Shown here: positions 1 through 9,347 of the stretch, in pieces
How the letters are laid out: every line of letters begins with the position of its first letter
How positions within the stretch are numbered: position 1 is the stretch's first letter
Assembly: GCA_964521255.1 (NCBI GenBank)
Contig: CAZFRM010000023.1
Coordinates: 1 to 64,000 of the forward strand
Length of the DNA: 64,000 nt
Reading direction: 5' to 3'
Source of the DNA: ZC4RG29 sp964521255
GTDB lineage: Bacteria > Bacteroidota > Bacteroidia > Cytophagales > Cyclobacteriaceae
Notes under the pieces: generated by a model
What the model was told of the DNA's origin: nothing
What the model saw: the letters and a program-made list of their open reading frames with translations, nothing else
Databases searched by the model: none
Made by a program: the position numbers and the translations under genes

Positions 1-96
1 AAAGCTAAAAAAACAAATGGTGGGTAGAAAAGATATGGGTATAGACAAGCTCCGATAGAGAAGGACAGCGGAGGTTTTTAGAGATGCCCTTAACTG

Positions 97-1161
97 TTAA
101 CTAGTCTGTACGTACGAGTCGAGATTCTCAGGTGTAATTACCTCCAGCGGAAATAGATTGAGCGATGGCGTTTGTTTCCTGAACATTAAATGATTCGCCA
201 ACTGACTTATGCCCATGAAAGCCTGGTGCTTTGGATTCTGGTTGATAAGAAAATCAATGATACCTGAGCGCATGAATTTGAGATTTTGATCCAGGATATC
301 GTAACCGATCAGGCGCACTCCATTCTTGCCATGTTTTTCAAGCAAAGAAGCGGTGATGTAAGCACCGGATGACGTGCTTGAAAAAATTCCTTTCAGATCC
401 TTATCTTCTAATATGGATAGGATCTTCTTTTCAGCTTCTTGCTCGTCGTGATTGTGTAGGTCGTATGTCTGGATCTTAGTGCTTCCGTTAGTTCGGCCGG
501 CAAAGAAATCGCAGAAGCCTCTTTCTTTTTCAAGCAAGTGAATAGAGTTGTGCACATCTGCGTAAATGTGAAGTATCGCATACGAACTTTTTTCAGGTTG
601 CCCCATGTACATCAGCTCAGCGCCAACGCGTCCACTTTTATATAAATCCTGGCCGATGAAACTCAACGGTTTTGCTTCTGGTATGTTCGTATTGAAAAGC
701 ACATAGGGAATAGCTTCCCGTGTGTACATCTCAAAGAAGGGTAGCGCTTCATGATAAAATATTGGCGCTATTAACATTCCATCCGGATTGCTTTCATGGG
801 CTCGCTCTGCTGCCCGGCGGTATGAGTCGTTTTCAAACAGGTCAAAGAAAAACGGCTCAACAATAACACCATACTGTGTCCATTCTGCTTCGGCCTGCCG
901 GATGCCGTTGCCACACAATGCCCAATAAGGATCTTGTTCAGGATCAGGAACCAATACCGCAATCCGAAAATTCTTTTTAGAACCCAATGTGCGTGCAATG
1001 AGGTTTGGCTTGTAATCAATTTGATTAAGCACATCCAGAACTTTTTGAAGTGCATCCTCCGATACTCTGCCGCGATTGTGTAAAACGCGATCAACTGTTC
1101 CTGCAGACACACCTGACATTCTGGCGATATCTTTAATAGTAATGTTCTTACGATTGGACAT
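97..1161 (-). CDS. LacI-family transcriptional regulator
   Basis: A 354-residue DNA-binding repressor of the LacI/GalR family. Residues about 8-28 form the helix-turn-helix (TIKDIARMSGVSAGTVDRVL), followed by the hinge region (YKPNLIARTLGSKK). The rest is a periplasmic-binding-protein-like effector domain that probably senses a sugar. The length is normal for the family and the ATG start matches the usual short N-terminus before the helix-turn-helix. A perfect 14-bp inverted repeat lies 26 bp upstream of the start, which suggests autoregulation. No sugar-use gene is directly adjacent on the same strand, so the effector and regulon cannot be named. The secreted sugar-oxidation genes at 4.4-9.1 kb are possible targets, by inference only. 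Confidence 0.93.
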   Translation of the reverse strand: MSNRKNITIKDIARMSGVSAGTVDRVLHNRGRVSEDALQKVLDVLNQIDYKPNLIARTLGSKKNFRIAVLVPDPEQDPYWALCGNGIRQAEAEWTQYGVIVEPFFFDLFENDSYRRAAERAHESNPDGMLIAPIFYHEALPFFEMYTREAIPYVLFNTNIPEAKPLSFIGQDLYKSGRVGAELMYMGQPEKSSYAILHIYADVHNSIHLLEKERGFCDFFAGRTNGSTKIQTYDLHNHDEQEAEKKILSILEDKDLKGIFSSTSSGAYITASLLEKHGKNGVRLIGYDILDQNLKFMRSGIIDFLINQNPKHQAFMGISQLANHLMFRKQTPSLNLFPLEVITPENLDSYVQTS

Positions 1162-1186
1162 ACCTTATATGAGTTTCAACATACAC

Positions 1187-1221
1187 TGTGCACGAACACA
1201 AATTTAATGTGTTCGTGCACA
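1187..1221. promoter_or_regulatory. Perfect inverted repeat, probable LacI-family operator
   Basis: Two perfect 14-bp arms (TGTGCACGAACACA and its exact complement) are separated by 7 bp (AATTTAA). The repeat sits just upstream of the lacI-type gene, in the gap before the divergent glycosyltransferase gene. Size and position fit an operator bound by the dimeric regulator, but a hairpin or transcriptional role is not excluded. Confidence 0.65.
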
Positions 1222-1356
1222 TTTTCAAATGGGAGCCTCTAATCATTCTTTTTCCTACCATTAAAGCGGTTTTAAGCAAAATTCCGTGGATTCATTTTAT
1301 TTCTCCTTTACTCGTCCCTTTACTCCGTTATATTTGTGGGCTTTTCCTAAAGGACT

Positions 1357-2463
1357 TTGATTTCCCTGACCAGCCTGATCATCACTTTTTTTGTCGCCAT
1401 AGGCGTGCAAATCGTTTTTTATATTTTGTTTTTGGTCGCTTTCTCCCGTTCCTATAAAGAATCAAACCAATCTCATTCGGTATCCGTAATTGTTTGTGCG
1501 CATAATGAAGAAAGCAATCTCCGGCAATTGATCCCCATACTTTTAAGTCAGGACCATCCTCATTACGAGGTGATCATTGTTGAAGACCGTTCAAATGATG
1601 GCACGTTCGACTTTTTGAAAGAAGAAATTAAGAAGGACACTCGTTTGCGAATGGTTCGGGTTGACTACCTCCCCGAACATGTGAATGCCAAAAAATATGG
1701 CCTGTCACTCGCCATCAAAGTGGCACGCAATGAAATCATTTTACTCACGGATGCCGATTGCAGACCCGAGGGTAAAAACTGGATTGATCGTATGGTACAG
1801 AAGTTTGAGGGTGATACACAATTTGTGCTTGGCTATTCTCCTTATTTTAAAGGGAAAGGTTTTTTGAATTTGTTCATTCGATTCGAAACGCTGATGACGG
1901 GTATACAATATCTAAGTATGGCGTTGATAGGAATGCCCTACATGGGTGTCGGCAGAAATCTTGCTTACCGCAGATCTGTATTTATGGACAATAAGGGTTT
2001 CAGGAATTTAATTGGTGTAACGGGTGGTGATGATGATCTTTTTGTCAATCGCCATGCCCGATCAGCAAATACCAAAGTATGCATAGCGCCGGAAACGCTT
2101 GTTTATTCAATTCCGAAAACAACGTGGAAAGCTTTTTTTAAGCAAAAGCTTCGCCACTTCTCCGTAGGAACATATTACAGAAAACATCATAAATGGGTGT
2201 TAGGACTTTTTATAAGCTCATTTATTGTGAGCTGGTTGGCCGGGATAACCCTGGTATTTATTTGCCCAATATTTTATTGGATCATAATTGCAATTTTTTT
2301 TCGTTTGGTATTGGTAGTAATCACAATTCGACTGGCTTCCAATAAGTTAGGTGACAAATTCCAACTGTGGCCCGTTTTCTTTTTAGATTTTCTATATGCG
2401 ATTTATTATCTTTCAAACGGCCTGCGGGCATTGATAACAAGGAAAGTAACATGGACGAACTGA
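1357..2463 (+). CDS. Membrane-anchored family 2 glycosyltransferase
   Basis: A 368-residue processive-type GT2 enzyme that transfers a sugar from a nucleotide donor at the inner membrane. An N-terminal membrane helix (about residues 3-30) is followed by a GT-A fold: SVIVCAHNEES near residue 45, VEDRSNDGT near 75 and the metal-binding TDADCRP near 130. A QKLRHF segment resembles the Q-x-x-R-W motif. Hydrophobic helices near residues 285-330 close the protein. The chosen start is TTG; no ATG lies close by in frame. Its end overlaps the start of the sigma-factor gene by 13 bp, so the two are probably co-transcribed. The acceptor cannot be told from sequence. Confidence 0.88.
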   Translation: MISLTSLIITFFVAIGVQIVFYILFLVAFSRSYKESNQSHSVSVIVCAHNEESNLRQLIPILLSQDHPHYEVIIVEDRSNDGTFDFLKEEIKKDTRLRMVRVDYLPEHVNAKKYGLSLAIKVARNEIILLTDADCRPEGKNWIDRMVQKFEGDTQFVLGYSPYFKGKGFLNLFIRFETLMTGIQYLSMALIGMPYMGVGRNLAYRRSVFMDNKGFRNLIGVTGGDDDLFVNRHARSANTKVCIAPETLVYSIPKTTWKAFFKQKLRHFSVGTYYRKHHKWVLGLFISSFIVSWLAGITLVFICPIFYWIIIAIFFRLVLVVITIRLASNKLGDKFQLWPVFFLDFLYAIYYLSNGLRALITRKVTWTN

Positions 2464-3062
2464 AACGTGAATTCTCAGATAAAGCGATCGAAGACTTCCG
2501 CCTCATAGACCGGGCTGTAGCGGGCGACGATGAGAAAGCGTTTGCCAAATTGTTGCAGCGCTACAAACGTCCCGTGTATCACATGATCCTGAAAATGGTA
2601 CGAAATGTTGATGATGCGGAGGATCTGACCATTGAGTCATTCGCAAAAGCATTTAAGAGTCTTCATCGTTTCAAGAAAGATTTTACTTTTAGTACCTGGC
2701 TTTTTCGAATCGCTACAAACAATACAATTGATTTTATCAGGAAGAAGAAACTCAACACACTAAGTATCGATAACACTTTTACCGATGATGACGGCCAGTC
2801 GGTTTCACTGGATGTGGAGGACTTTAATCCTGACCCCCAGGAAGAAGCAATCAAATTGCAGAAGGTGGAGTTGATGCAGGTTTTCGTTGATAAGCTTCCG
2901 CCAAAATATCAGCGGTTAGTTCGCCTTAGGTATTTTGATGAATTGTCGTACGAAGAAATTGCCGTTGAACTAGACGCTCCGTTAGGCACAGTAAAGGCTC
3001 AGCTTCACCGCGCCCGTGAATTGATGTTTGAGATGGTGAAGAATAAGAGAGACCACATTTAG
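2451..3062 (+). CDS. RNA polymerase ECF-type sigma factor
   Basis: About 203 residues from the ATG at 2451, a start inside the end of the glycosyltransferase gene. Region 2 (LLQRYKRPVYHMI through FSTWLFRIATNNTIDFIRKK) binds core polymerase and the -10 element. Region 4 (LPPKYQRLVRLRYFDELSYE, then GTVKAQLHRAREL) carries the -35-binding helix-turn-helix. No anti-sigma gene follows, so regulation may be by expression or by a partner elsewhere. An in-frame upstream extension exists but would lie wholly inside the glycosyltransferase gene and was rejected. Confidence 0.93.
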   Translation: MDELKREFSDKAIEDFRLIDRAVAGDDEKAFAKLLQRYKRPVYHMILKMVRNVDDAEDLTIESFAKAFKSLHRFKKDFTFSTWLFRIATNNTIDFIRKKKLNTLSIDNTFTDDDGQSVSLDVEDFNPDPQEEAIKLQKVELMQVFVDKLPPKYQRLVRLRYFDELSYEEIAVELDAPLGTVKAQLHRARELMFEMVKNKRDHI

Positions 3063-3089
3063 AAGCATTTTCAGTGCCTCAGTGCTTCA

Positions 3090-3782
3090 GTGGCAATATC
3101 AAAAACAGACTCAAAAGTATCCAACACGTTATCGCACACATTTTCAAAGTTGAATTCATCTATTATCCCGCATTATTTTCCTGGCTTATCCGAACAACAG
3201 CAAGAACAGTTCGATCAGCTCCACATATTATATACAGAGTGGAATGAGAAGATCAATGTTATTTCCAGAAAAGACATTGAAAACCTTTATGTGAATCACG
3301 TATTACATTCGTTGGGAATCGCAAAAGTAGTTTCATTTAAATCGGGCACAGATATTCTTGATGTAGGTACCGGTGGCGGCTTTCCAGGTATTCCTTTAGC
3401 AATTTTATTTCCTGAAGTAAACTTTCATTTGGTTGATTCAATCGGCAAAAAGATAACTGTCGTGAGAGGCGTTGCCGATGCCATCGGATTGAAAAATGTA
3501 AAGGCTGAACAAATTCGTGCAGAGCAACTTAAAACAGAATATGATTTTGTGGTGAGCCGTGCCGTTACACGTCTTAAAGAGTTTTATGGATGGGTTCATA
3601 AACGAATCAGGAAAAAATCGCGGCATGAACTGAAGAACGGCATACTCTACCTGAAAGGTGGTGATCTGGAAGAAGAGCTTGCCGAAATCAAAAGACCTTA
3701 TCATCTCTATAATTTATCGGATTACTTTACCGAAGAATTCTTCCTCACAAAAAGAGTCGTTCACGTACCTGTTAGTAACTGA
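3090..3782 (+). CDS. rsmG: 16S rRNA (guanine527-N7)-methyltransferase
   Basis: RsmG/GidB methylates N7 of G527 in 16S rRNA using S-adenosylmethionine. Diagnostic stretches are YTEWNEKINVISRKD, the SAM-binding loop ILDVGTGGGFPGIPLA, and DFVVSRAVTRL. Total length (230 aa from the GTG at 3090) exceeds the usual ~205-210. The conserved part begins at about SIIPHYFPGLSE, so a start further in, such as a TTG near residue 20, is equally possible. It lies 27 bp after the sigma-factor gene on the same strand and may share its transcript. Confidence 0.93.
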   Translation: MAISKTDSKVSNTLSHTFSKLNSSIIPHYFPGLSEQQQEQFDQLHILYTEWNEKINVISRKDIENLYVNHVLHSLGIAKVVSFKSGTDILDVGTGGGFPGIPLAILFPEVNFHLVDSIGKKITVVRGVADAIGLKNVKAEQIRAEQLKTEYDFVVSRAVTRLKEFYGWVHKRIRKKSRHELKNGILYLKGGDLEEELAEIKRPYHLYNLSDYFTEEFFLTKRVVHVPVSN

Positions 3783-3925
3783 CTTTAATTTCTTTTGTGC
3801 CATTTTGTGTTTTTGTGATTTCGTGGCATAATGGTACAATAAAATCTTTGCGCCAATTTCAAAGCATTACGCACTACAGAGGTGAAGCTGCTCGAATTTC
3901 CATTAAACAATTTTTAACTTTCCTT

Positions 3926-4234
3926 ATGCTGGAAGAAATAACAAAACAGTTCTGGCAGGCCTCTGAAAAAAGAAGAGTCTGCCGTATCAACATGAGAGGT
4001 GAGCCGCTTCCTCGCTCTGTTCATCCGTATGGTATTTGCAGAACCTCGGGCAATAATATTGTACTGGTGTGCTGGCAGGCCATGGGATTTACAAAAGCAG
4101 GAGGAAAGGCCGGCTATAGAAATTTATCTTTAGGAGATATTATTGAAGTGGAGATGCTTGAAAAACATTTTACCGTGCGTGATGATTTCAATCCATCCGA
4201 CGGTCAGTATAAAGAATGGGTGTATCATATTTAA
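3926..4234 (+). CDS. Small WYL-domain-like protein
   Basis: A 102-residue cytoplasmic protein from the ATG at 3926. The pattern RRVCRINMRGEPLPRSVHP then YRNLSLGDIIEVEML resembles the core of the WYL domain, a ligand-sensing Sm-fold module usually attached to a helix-turn-helix. Here it stands alone, with no DNA-binding domain. The frame is open for 43 codons upstream, but that part has unlikely composition and no homology I recognise. Function unknown; binding of a small molecule or nucleic acid is a guess from the fold. Confidence 0.6.
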   Translation: MLEEITKQFWQASEKRRVCRINMRGEPLPRSVHPYGICRTSGNNIVLVCWQAMGFTKAGGKAGYRNLSLGDIIEVEMLEKHFTVRDDFNPSDGQYKEWVYHI

Positions 4235-4385
4235 ATGGTAATATTCGATAAAGTTATCCCTGTGATCATAAACTGTACTGATCAGGAAATTATACCAGTG
4301 GTCATTCAGAATAGTTTTTTCTCCATAGTTTAAAGGGTAAGTACAATCGATTTTACAACCCGTTTTTAAATGCTTTTCAAGCCAC

Positions 4386-5276
4386 ATGAACAGGAGAACC
4401 TTCCATAAACACCTCGGCGCTATTGCAACAGGACTCACTCTGCAACCGGCATTCGCCTTACCTTTTTCAAACAGCCCTGCAGACCGCATTACCATGTCTA
4501 CGGTTAATTTCAGGGAGCGGTTTGCGCAAACCAGAACGAAAGACGCACCTGATAACATCACTCCTCTTACACTTCTGAAGGTACCACAATACTTCAGGGA
4601 ACGGTTTGGATTGCAGCAGGTGGAATTCTGGAGTAAGCATTTTGAATCCACCAGCCCTGACTATTTAAAAGACCTGAAAGCCGCGATCATAAAGAGCAAA
4701 AGCAGGCTCGTCAATATTCAGTTCGATGAAGACTACCAGATAGGTTCGCCTGATGAAGACGTCAGGAACAAAAGCCTGAAGCTCGCGATGGAATGGATTG
4801 ATGCAGCAAAGTTCCTGGGCTCAGGCGCCATCAGGGTAAACCCGGGAAACGGTGAAGTGGGTTATGCCATCAGCTCGCTCAAAAAAATTAATGATGCATG
4901 TAAATCAAAAGGACTTGTTCTGATGGTGGAAAACCATTTCGGTATGGAGATGAATCCGGACATTCACCTGCAGATCATCCGGGAAGTAGGAAGCAACATT
5001 TATACGCTCCCGGACTTCGGCAACTATGACGAGGAGATCAGGTATGAAGCGCTCAAAAAGATAATGCCTTTCGCGTACCAGGTATCGGCAAAGACAATGG
5101 CATTCGATGAAAAGCTGAACCATGTGTCATTCGATTTTGACCGGTGCATGAAGATATGCGCCGACAGCGGCTTTAAGGGAATCTATTCGGTAGAGCAATG
5201 GAGCAGAGAACCTGTAAAGGAGAATGACGAAGCCATCGCCGACTGGATGATCGAACGTATCAAAACTTATCTGTAG
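4386..5276 (+). CDS. Exported sugar phosphate isomerase/epimerase-like TIM barrel
   Basis: A 296-residue protein of the xylose-isomerase-like TIM-barrel superfamily. The N-terminus (MNRRTFHKHLGAIATG) is a twin-arginine signal, so the folded enzyme is probably exported to the periplasm. Barrel-strand motifs are visible: VEFWSKHF, LVMVENHFG, LPDFGNY and GIYSVEQW; the acidic and histidine residues in them fit metal binding. It precedes a PQQ dehydrogenase and an FG-GAP protein on the same strand, but a 236-bp gap with inverted repeats separates it from them. The family also includes epimerases, inosose dehydratases and endonuclease IV relatives, so the substrate is open. Confidence 0.8.
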   Translation: MNRRTFHKHLGAIATGLTLQPAFALPFSNSPADRITMSTVNFRERFAQTRTKDAPDNITPLTLLKVPQYFRERFGLQQVEFWSKHFESTSPDYLKDLKAAIIKSKSRLVNIQFDEDYQIGSPDEDVRNKSLKLAMEWIDAAKFLGSGAIRVNPGNGEVGYAISSLKKINDACKSKGLVLMVENHFGMEMNPDIHLQIIREVGSNIYTLPDFGNYDEEIRYEALKKIMPFAYQVSAKTMAFDEKLNHVSFDFDRCMKICADSGFKGIYSVEQWSREPVKENDEAIADWMIERIKTYL

Positions 5277-5308
5277 TGTTATGTTAACGATAAAATGTCG
5301 TCAGAAAA

Positions 5309-5445
5309 ATAGTCACTGGTCAATAGTCATTAGTACAATTGACCAGTGACTATTCAATGTCGTTGAATTAAGCTCAACAATCTCCTCTCCTTTGGAGAGG
5401 CCGGGTGAGGCCAAATAAAAATAAGCTTAGTTCAACGACATTGAA
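5309..5445. repeat. Composite palindromic intergenic element
   Basis: Two inverted repeats lie back to back. The first has perfect 16-bp arms at 5309-5324 and 5338-5353 (ATAGTCACTGGTCAAT). The second has 22-bp arms at 5353-5374 and 5424-5445 with one mismatch. The second pair encloses a core at 5382-5412 containing CTCTCCTTTGGAGAG and ending GTGAGGCC. The same core recurs in this window at 10635 and, inverted, at 48 kb and 56 kb. It is probably a non-coding MITE-like repeat that also serves as a terminator for the upstream isomerase gene. Confidence 0.75.
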
Positions 5446-5512
5446 TGAATGACTATTGACCACCGACTTACCTCAGAATAAACTTAACTTATCTGTAGCA
5501 TTTTTATTGAAG

Positions 5513-7825
5513 ATGAATCTGAAATATAGCAGAAGCCATAAACACAATCGCTTCAATCCCGCACTGGTACTTGCAGCGCTTTTATTAACATCCTGCGAAA
5601 AGAAGGATGATCATGAAAAAGAGTATCGCACATGGCAGAGTTATGGCAGCGGCCCTGACCAGTCAAAATATTTTATCCAGGACCAGATCACCAGTGAAAA
5701 TGTAAGTCAGCTCCAGGTAGCCTGGACGTATTCAACCGAAGATGAAAGAGATTACCAGTGCAATCCCATCATTGTCGACAGCGTGATGTATATCATGGCG
5801 AAAGACAATTCGCTCGTGGCATTGAATGCTGCAACCGGTAAAGAGATATGGATTCACGCCAATCTTCAGGGCATCAGCAGGAGAGGCATTGCTTACTGGG
5901 AAAACGGGGATCGCACAGAGCGAAGATTGCTGTTCACCCTTCGCAACAGCCTGCAGGCCATTGATGCCATCACCGGAAAGTCGATACTCACTTTTGGCAA
6001 AGACGGCGCCGTTGATCTCAGGCAGGACCTGGGAATAGATCCTGAGAAAATAGGAAGGATCGCGTCGCACACACCGGGAACAGTTTATGACGATATCATC
6101 ATATTAGGATCTTCCCCGGGAGAATCATATCTCTCTACGCCCGGTCATGTAAGGGCTTACAATGTTATCACGGGTAAGCTGGAATGGAAATTCAACACCA
6201 TTCCGCAGCCGGGTGAATATGGTTACGACACATGGCCGCCTGATGCCTATAAATATATTGGTGGCGTAAACTGCTGGGGAGAAATTACAGTAGATACAAA
6301 ACGTGGTATCGCCTACATACCGCTCGGCTCACCAACGTACGATTATTATGGTGCTGACAGACACGGATCGAACCTCTTTGGGAATTGCCTTCTCGCCCTT
6401 AATGCAAAAACCGGTGAACGCATCTGGCATTACCAGGCGGTGCACCACGATCTGTGGGATTATGATCTCGCTGCAGCGCCACAACTGATCACTGTAAATC
6501 ATAATGGAAAAAAGATTGATGCAGTTGCTATTGCTACCAAGCAGGGCTTCCTGTTTGCCTTTGACAGAACAAATGGAGAACCGCTCTGGCCAATTGAAGA
6601 GCGGCCTGTGCCGCCCAGTGATATGCCCGAAGAAAAAGCCTGGCCTACGCAACCTTTCCCTACCGTGTTGCCGCCATTTAACAGGCAAACAGTTACGGAA
6701 GATGATATCAGTCCGATCTTCCTCACGGACGAAGAATTGAAGCAATGGAAAGACAGGGTGGCAAAAGCGCGGAAAGGTTTGTTCACACCTCCGGCTATGG
6801 AAGAGACCATCGCGATGCCGGGAGCTGTTGGCGGCGCCAACTGGGGCAATACTGCTTCCAATCCCGGCAAAGGATTCGTATATGTACTCACGCAGGACTA
6901 CCCGTCATTTTATAAACTGGAGCAGAAGCCGCCTGAAATTCCTGCGCGCTTTCTCGCGAGGTTTGCTTCACAGCAGGCCATTGCAAAAGGCAAAACATCT
7001 TATGAGAATCACTGCCTGGTATGTCATGGCAGGGATCTTTCAGGAACAGGCGCAGCGCCTTCGTTGCTCAGCCTTGGCCCGAAGCTGAATGAAGCAACAC
7101 TCTACGAAATTATATCATTGGGTGTGGGCAGGATGCCTCCTGTACAGCACATCAGTGATGAAGAGATATCGGACATCATCGCTTACCTGAAGGAGAAATC
7201 TACGGATGTTGCTCCGGTGCAAAAAGCTGAAGAGATAAAAATAAATGGCCCCGTCGTTGCCGCAGGAGGTGCACCCGGAGAACCGGCCACAAGATCAATA
7301 GTAGCATTTACCATGGCAGGGGATGCATACCCTCCCGATGTTAAGGTACCGGTAAACCGTTATTACACCAGCTACGGTCTTGGCTATGCGTTCATTCTTA
7401 ATCCACCGTGGTCTACCATCACCGCTTATGACTTGAACACCGGCACCATACAATGGTCGAAACCGCTTGGTGAAGATCTGCAGGCAGTGAAGAAAGGATT
7501 TACAAATACCGGTGTGCCTACCGGCTCGCAACGTAACGGCATTATCGTTACATCCAATGGATTGCTTTTTGCTTCGGTGACGAACGGGAAGATATACGCT
7601 TATGATGCGTCTGATGGCGAAGTACTATGGACAGGCGAGACACCGCTTGGCATCGCCTCGATGCCATCAATGTATGAGGTAAATGGAAAAGTGTTTATCG
7701 TGGTGAATGCCACTACACCGCAGATCGATGGATGGAACCTCACGGAAGAACAAAAGGATGAGATGGCAAAGAATGCTAAAACAGGCGGAGCATATTATGT
7801 CTTTGCTCTCCCGGAATTAAAATAA
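5513..7825 (+). CDS. PQQ-dependent dehydrogenase lipoprotein with cytochrome c domain
   Basis: A quinoprotein of about 770 residues that should oxidise an alcohol or sugar outside the inner membrane and pass electrons to its own heme. The ATG at 5513 gives a signal peptide with lipobox LLLTSC. PQQ-type beta-propeller repeats follow (ALNAATGKEIW, AYDLNTGTIQW, AYDASDGEVLW). A c-type cytochrome module with the heme motif CLVCH near residue 500 sits within the propeller, an arrangement known from Bacteroidota and Acidobacteriota relatives of glucose/alcohol quinoprotein dehydrogenases. The FG-GAP gene follows 58 bp later on the same strand. Substrate not determined; no PQQ biosynthesis gene is in view. 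Confidence 0.88.
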   Translation: MNLKYSRSHKHNRFNPALVLAALLLTSCEKKDDHEKEYRTWQSYGSGPDQSKYFIQDQITSENVSQLQVAWTYSTEDERDYQCNPIIVDSVMYIMAKDNSLVALNAATGKEIWIHANLQGISRRGIAYWENGDRTERRLLFTLRNSLQAIDAITGKSILTFGKDGAVDLRQDLGIDPEKIGRIASHTPGTVYDDIIILGSSPGESYLSTPGHVRAYNVITGKLEWKFNTIPQPGEYGYDTWPPDAYKYIGGVNCWGEITVDTKRGIAYIPLGSPTYDYYGADRHGSNLFGNCLLALNAKTGERIWHYQAVHHDLWDYDLAAAPQLITVNHNGKKIDAVAIATKQGFLFAFDRTNGEPLWPIEERPVPPSDMPEEKAWPTQPFPTVLPPFNRQTVTEDDISPIFLTDEELKQWKDRVAKARKGLFTPPAMEETIAMPGAVGGANWGNTASNPGKGFVYVLTQDYPSFYKLEQKPPEIPARFLARFASQQAIAKGKTSYENHCLVCHGRDLSGTGAAPSLLSLGPKLNEATLYEIISLGVGRMPPVQHISDEEISDIIAYLKEKSTDVAPVQKAEEIKINGPVVAAGGAPGEPATRSIVAFTMAGDAYPPDVKVPVNRYYTSYGLGYAFILNPPWSTITAYDLNTGTIQWSKPLGEDLQAVKKGFTNTGVPTGSQRNGIIVTSNGLLFASVTNGKIYAYDASDGEVLWTGETPLGIASMPSMYEVNGKVFIVVNATTPQIDGWNLTEEQKDEMAKNAKTGGAYYVFALPELK

Positions 7826-7883
7826 CAAGAACAGATTACAAAGGTGCGACTGAAGTCTTTCACATAACAAAACTAATTCAGCT

Positions 7884-9149
7884 ATGAAAATATTTATCCT
7901 GGGAATTGCGCTGATACTTTGTGTCAACACCCTTTACAGTCAGGGCAAAAAGATAGCGTTTCAAAAGATTCCTATCGATACCACCTACGTCTCGGAAGGT
8001 GTGACAACAGGAGATATCGATCGCGATGGTCTCAACGATATTATTGCCGGAGACGTATGGTACAAAGCCCCCGACTGGAAGCGGTACGAGATCAGGCCGC
8101 TGGGATTATACTATGGTATGATGCCGGAACCTACAAGGCCGCGCGGGTCAGGTGCAAGTTATTATGCGCGGTCAATTGCTAATTTTGTAAGAGATATCGA
8201 TGGCGATGGATGGCTGGATGTGATTACCATGAATACGCAGGGAGGGCCATGCTACTGGTATCGCAATCCTGCAGGCAGGTTCAACCAGTTGTGGCAGGAA
8301 TACCTGGCGATCGAGTTGTTCCACAATGAAAGTCCGCAGATGGTCGATCTCTTCGGAGACGGAAATCCTGTCATCCTTGCGGGTAACCAGGTCGGCAATA
8401 ACAAATATGAGCTCAGTTGGTTTTCGATTCCTGATGACCCCACACAATTGTGGAAAGCCAACGTGATCGGTCACCCGGATACGCTTACCTATTCCGTTAA
8501 ATTCCGCGAAGAGATATTTTTTGCTCCGGGCGGTATGGGGCACGGCCTGGGAACAGGTGATGTTAATAAAGACGGGAAGCTGGATGTGCTCACCGCGAAA
8601 GGATGGTATGAAAATCAATCGGTCAGCAGAGATAAAACGAAATGGAAGTTCCACGCCGTTGCACTTGACTCACTGGCCGATGCAGAAGGGAACGGGTTGA
8701 CCTTCTCGCACATGTACGTAAATGATTTCGATGGCGATGGCGACAACGATATTATCGGTTCCTCCGCGCATCGTTACGGGCTCTGGTGGTTTGAACAACA
8801 GCAAAACGGAAAGGAGATTACGTTTATCAGGCATGTGATATCGATGGATTACTCACAGCTTCACGCTATAGCAGTAGCTGATCTCAACAAGGACGGTGTT
8901 CCTGAATATGTCACGGGCAAACGATACCTGGCGCACCTTGGCAGAGACCCGGGTGAATTTGATCCCGCTGTAATACTTTATGTAGAGTATCAGAGAACCG
9001 GTAAAGGCAAAGTTCAGATATACACCCATGTGATTGACGATGACTCCGCCTCCGGCACGCAGATCTGGTTTGATGATTTTAACAGGGATGGTAAAACCGA
9101 TATTGTAACTTCCAATAAAAAAGGCACGAGAATTTTTATACAAAAGTAA
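7884..9149 (+). CDS. Secreted FG-GAP/VCBS repeat protein
   Basis: A 421-residue exported beta-propeller protein with a Sec signal peptide at residues 1-19 (ends TLYSQG). Calcium-binding loops of the D-x-D-x-D-G type recur: DIDRDGLNDI, DIDGDGWLDV, DVNKDGKLDV, DFDGDGDNDI, DLNKDGVPE and DFNRDGKTDI. These are typical of integrin-like FG-GAP/VCBS propellers. It follows the PQQ dehydrogenase by 58 bp and is probably co-expressed with it. Function is unclear; such proteins in Bacteroidota often accompany secreted carbohydrate enzymes. Confidence 0.85.
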   Translation: MKIFILGIALILCVNTLYSQGKKIAFQKIPIDTTYVSEGVTTGDIDRDGLNDIIAGDVWYKAPDWKRYEIRPLGLYYGMMPEPTRPRGSGASYYARSIANFVRDIDGDGWLDVITMNTQGGPCYWYRNPAGRFNQLWQEYLAIELFHNESPQMVDLFGDGNPVILAGNQVGNNKYELSWFSIPDDPTQLWKANVIGHPDTLTYSVKFREEIFFAPGGMGHGLGTGDVNKDGKLDVLTAKGWYENQSVSRDKTKWKFHAVALDSLADAEGNGLTFSHMYVNDFDGDGDNDIIGSSAHRYGLWWFEQQQNGKEITFIRHVISMDYSQLHAIAVADLNKDGVPEYVTGKRYLAHLGRDPGEFDPAVILYVEYQRTGKGKVQIYTHVIDDDSASGTQIWFDDFNRDGKTDIVTSNKKGTRIFIQK

Positions 9150-9347
9150 AGGTACCAGGTGTATAGATGCAGAACTGTCCGCTGCAATACAGCAGGCTCC
9201 TCTCACCATCCCCCCACAGGCTGAAAGCAAAATACAGGTCGGTCACAAAATATTCTTCTCCATCCGGAGCAGTTTAAAGTAAGACGGTTAATGACTCTTT
9301 ACATTCTTTATCAGAAGTGTTTTTTCAACAAACGCAATCGATCACGC

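Noticed and set aside
2367..2450. Upstream extension of the sigma-factor frame
   Set aside because: It lies fully within the glycosyltransferase gene and adds a sequence with no sigma-factor similarity.
9150..9347. Possible small gene between the FG-GAP gene and the DUF1905 relic
   Set aside because: The longest frame is antisense to the FG-GAP gene and only partly in the gap; nothing family-like was seen.
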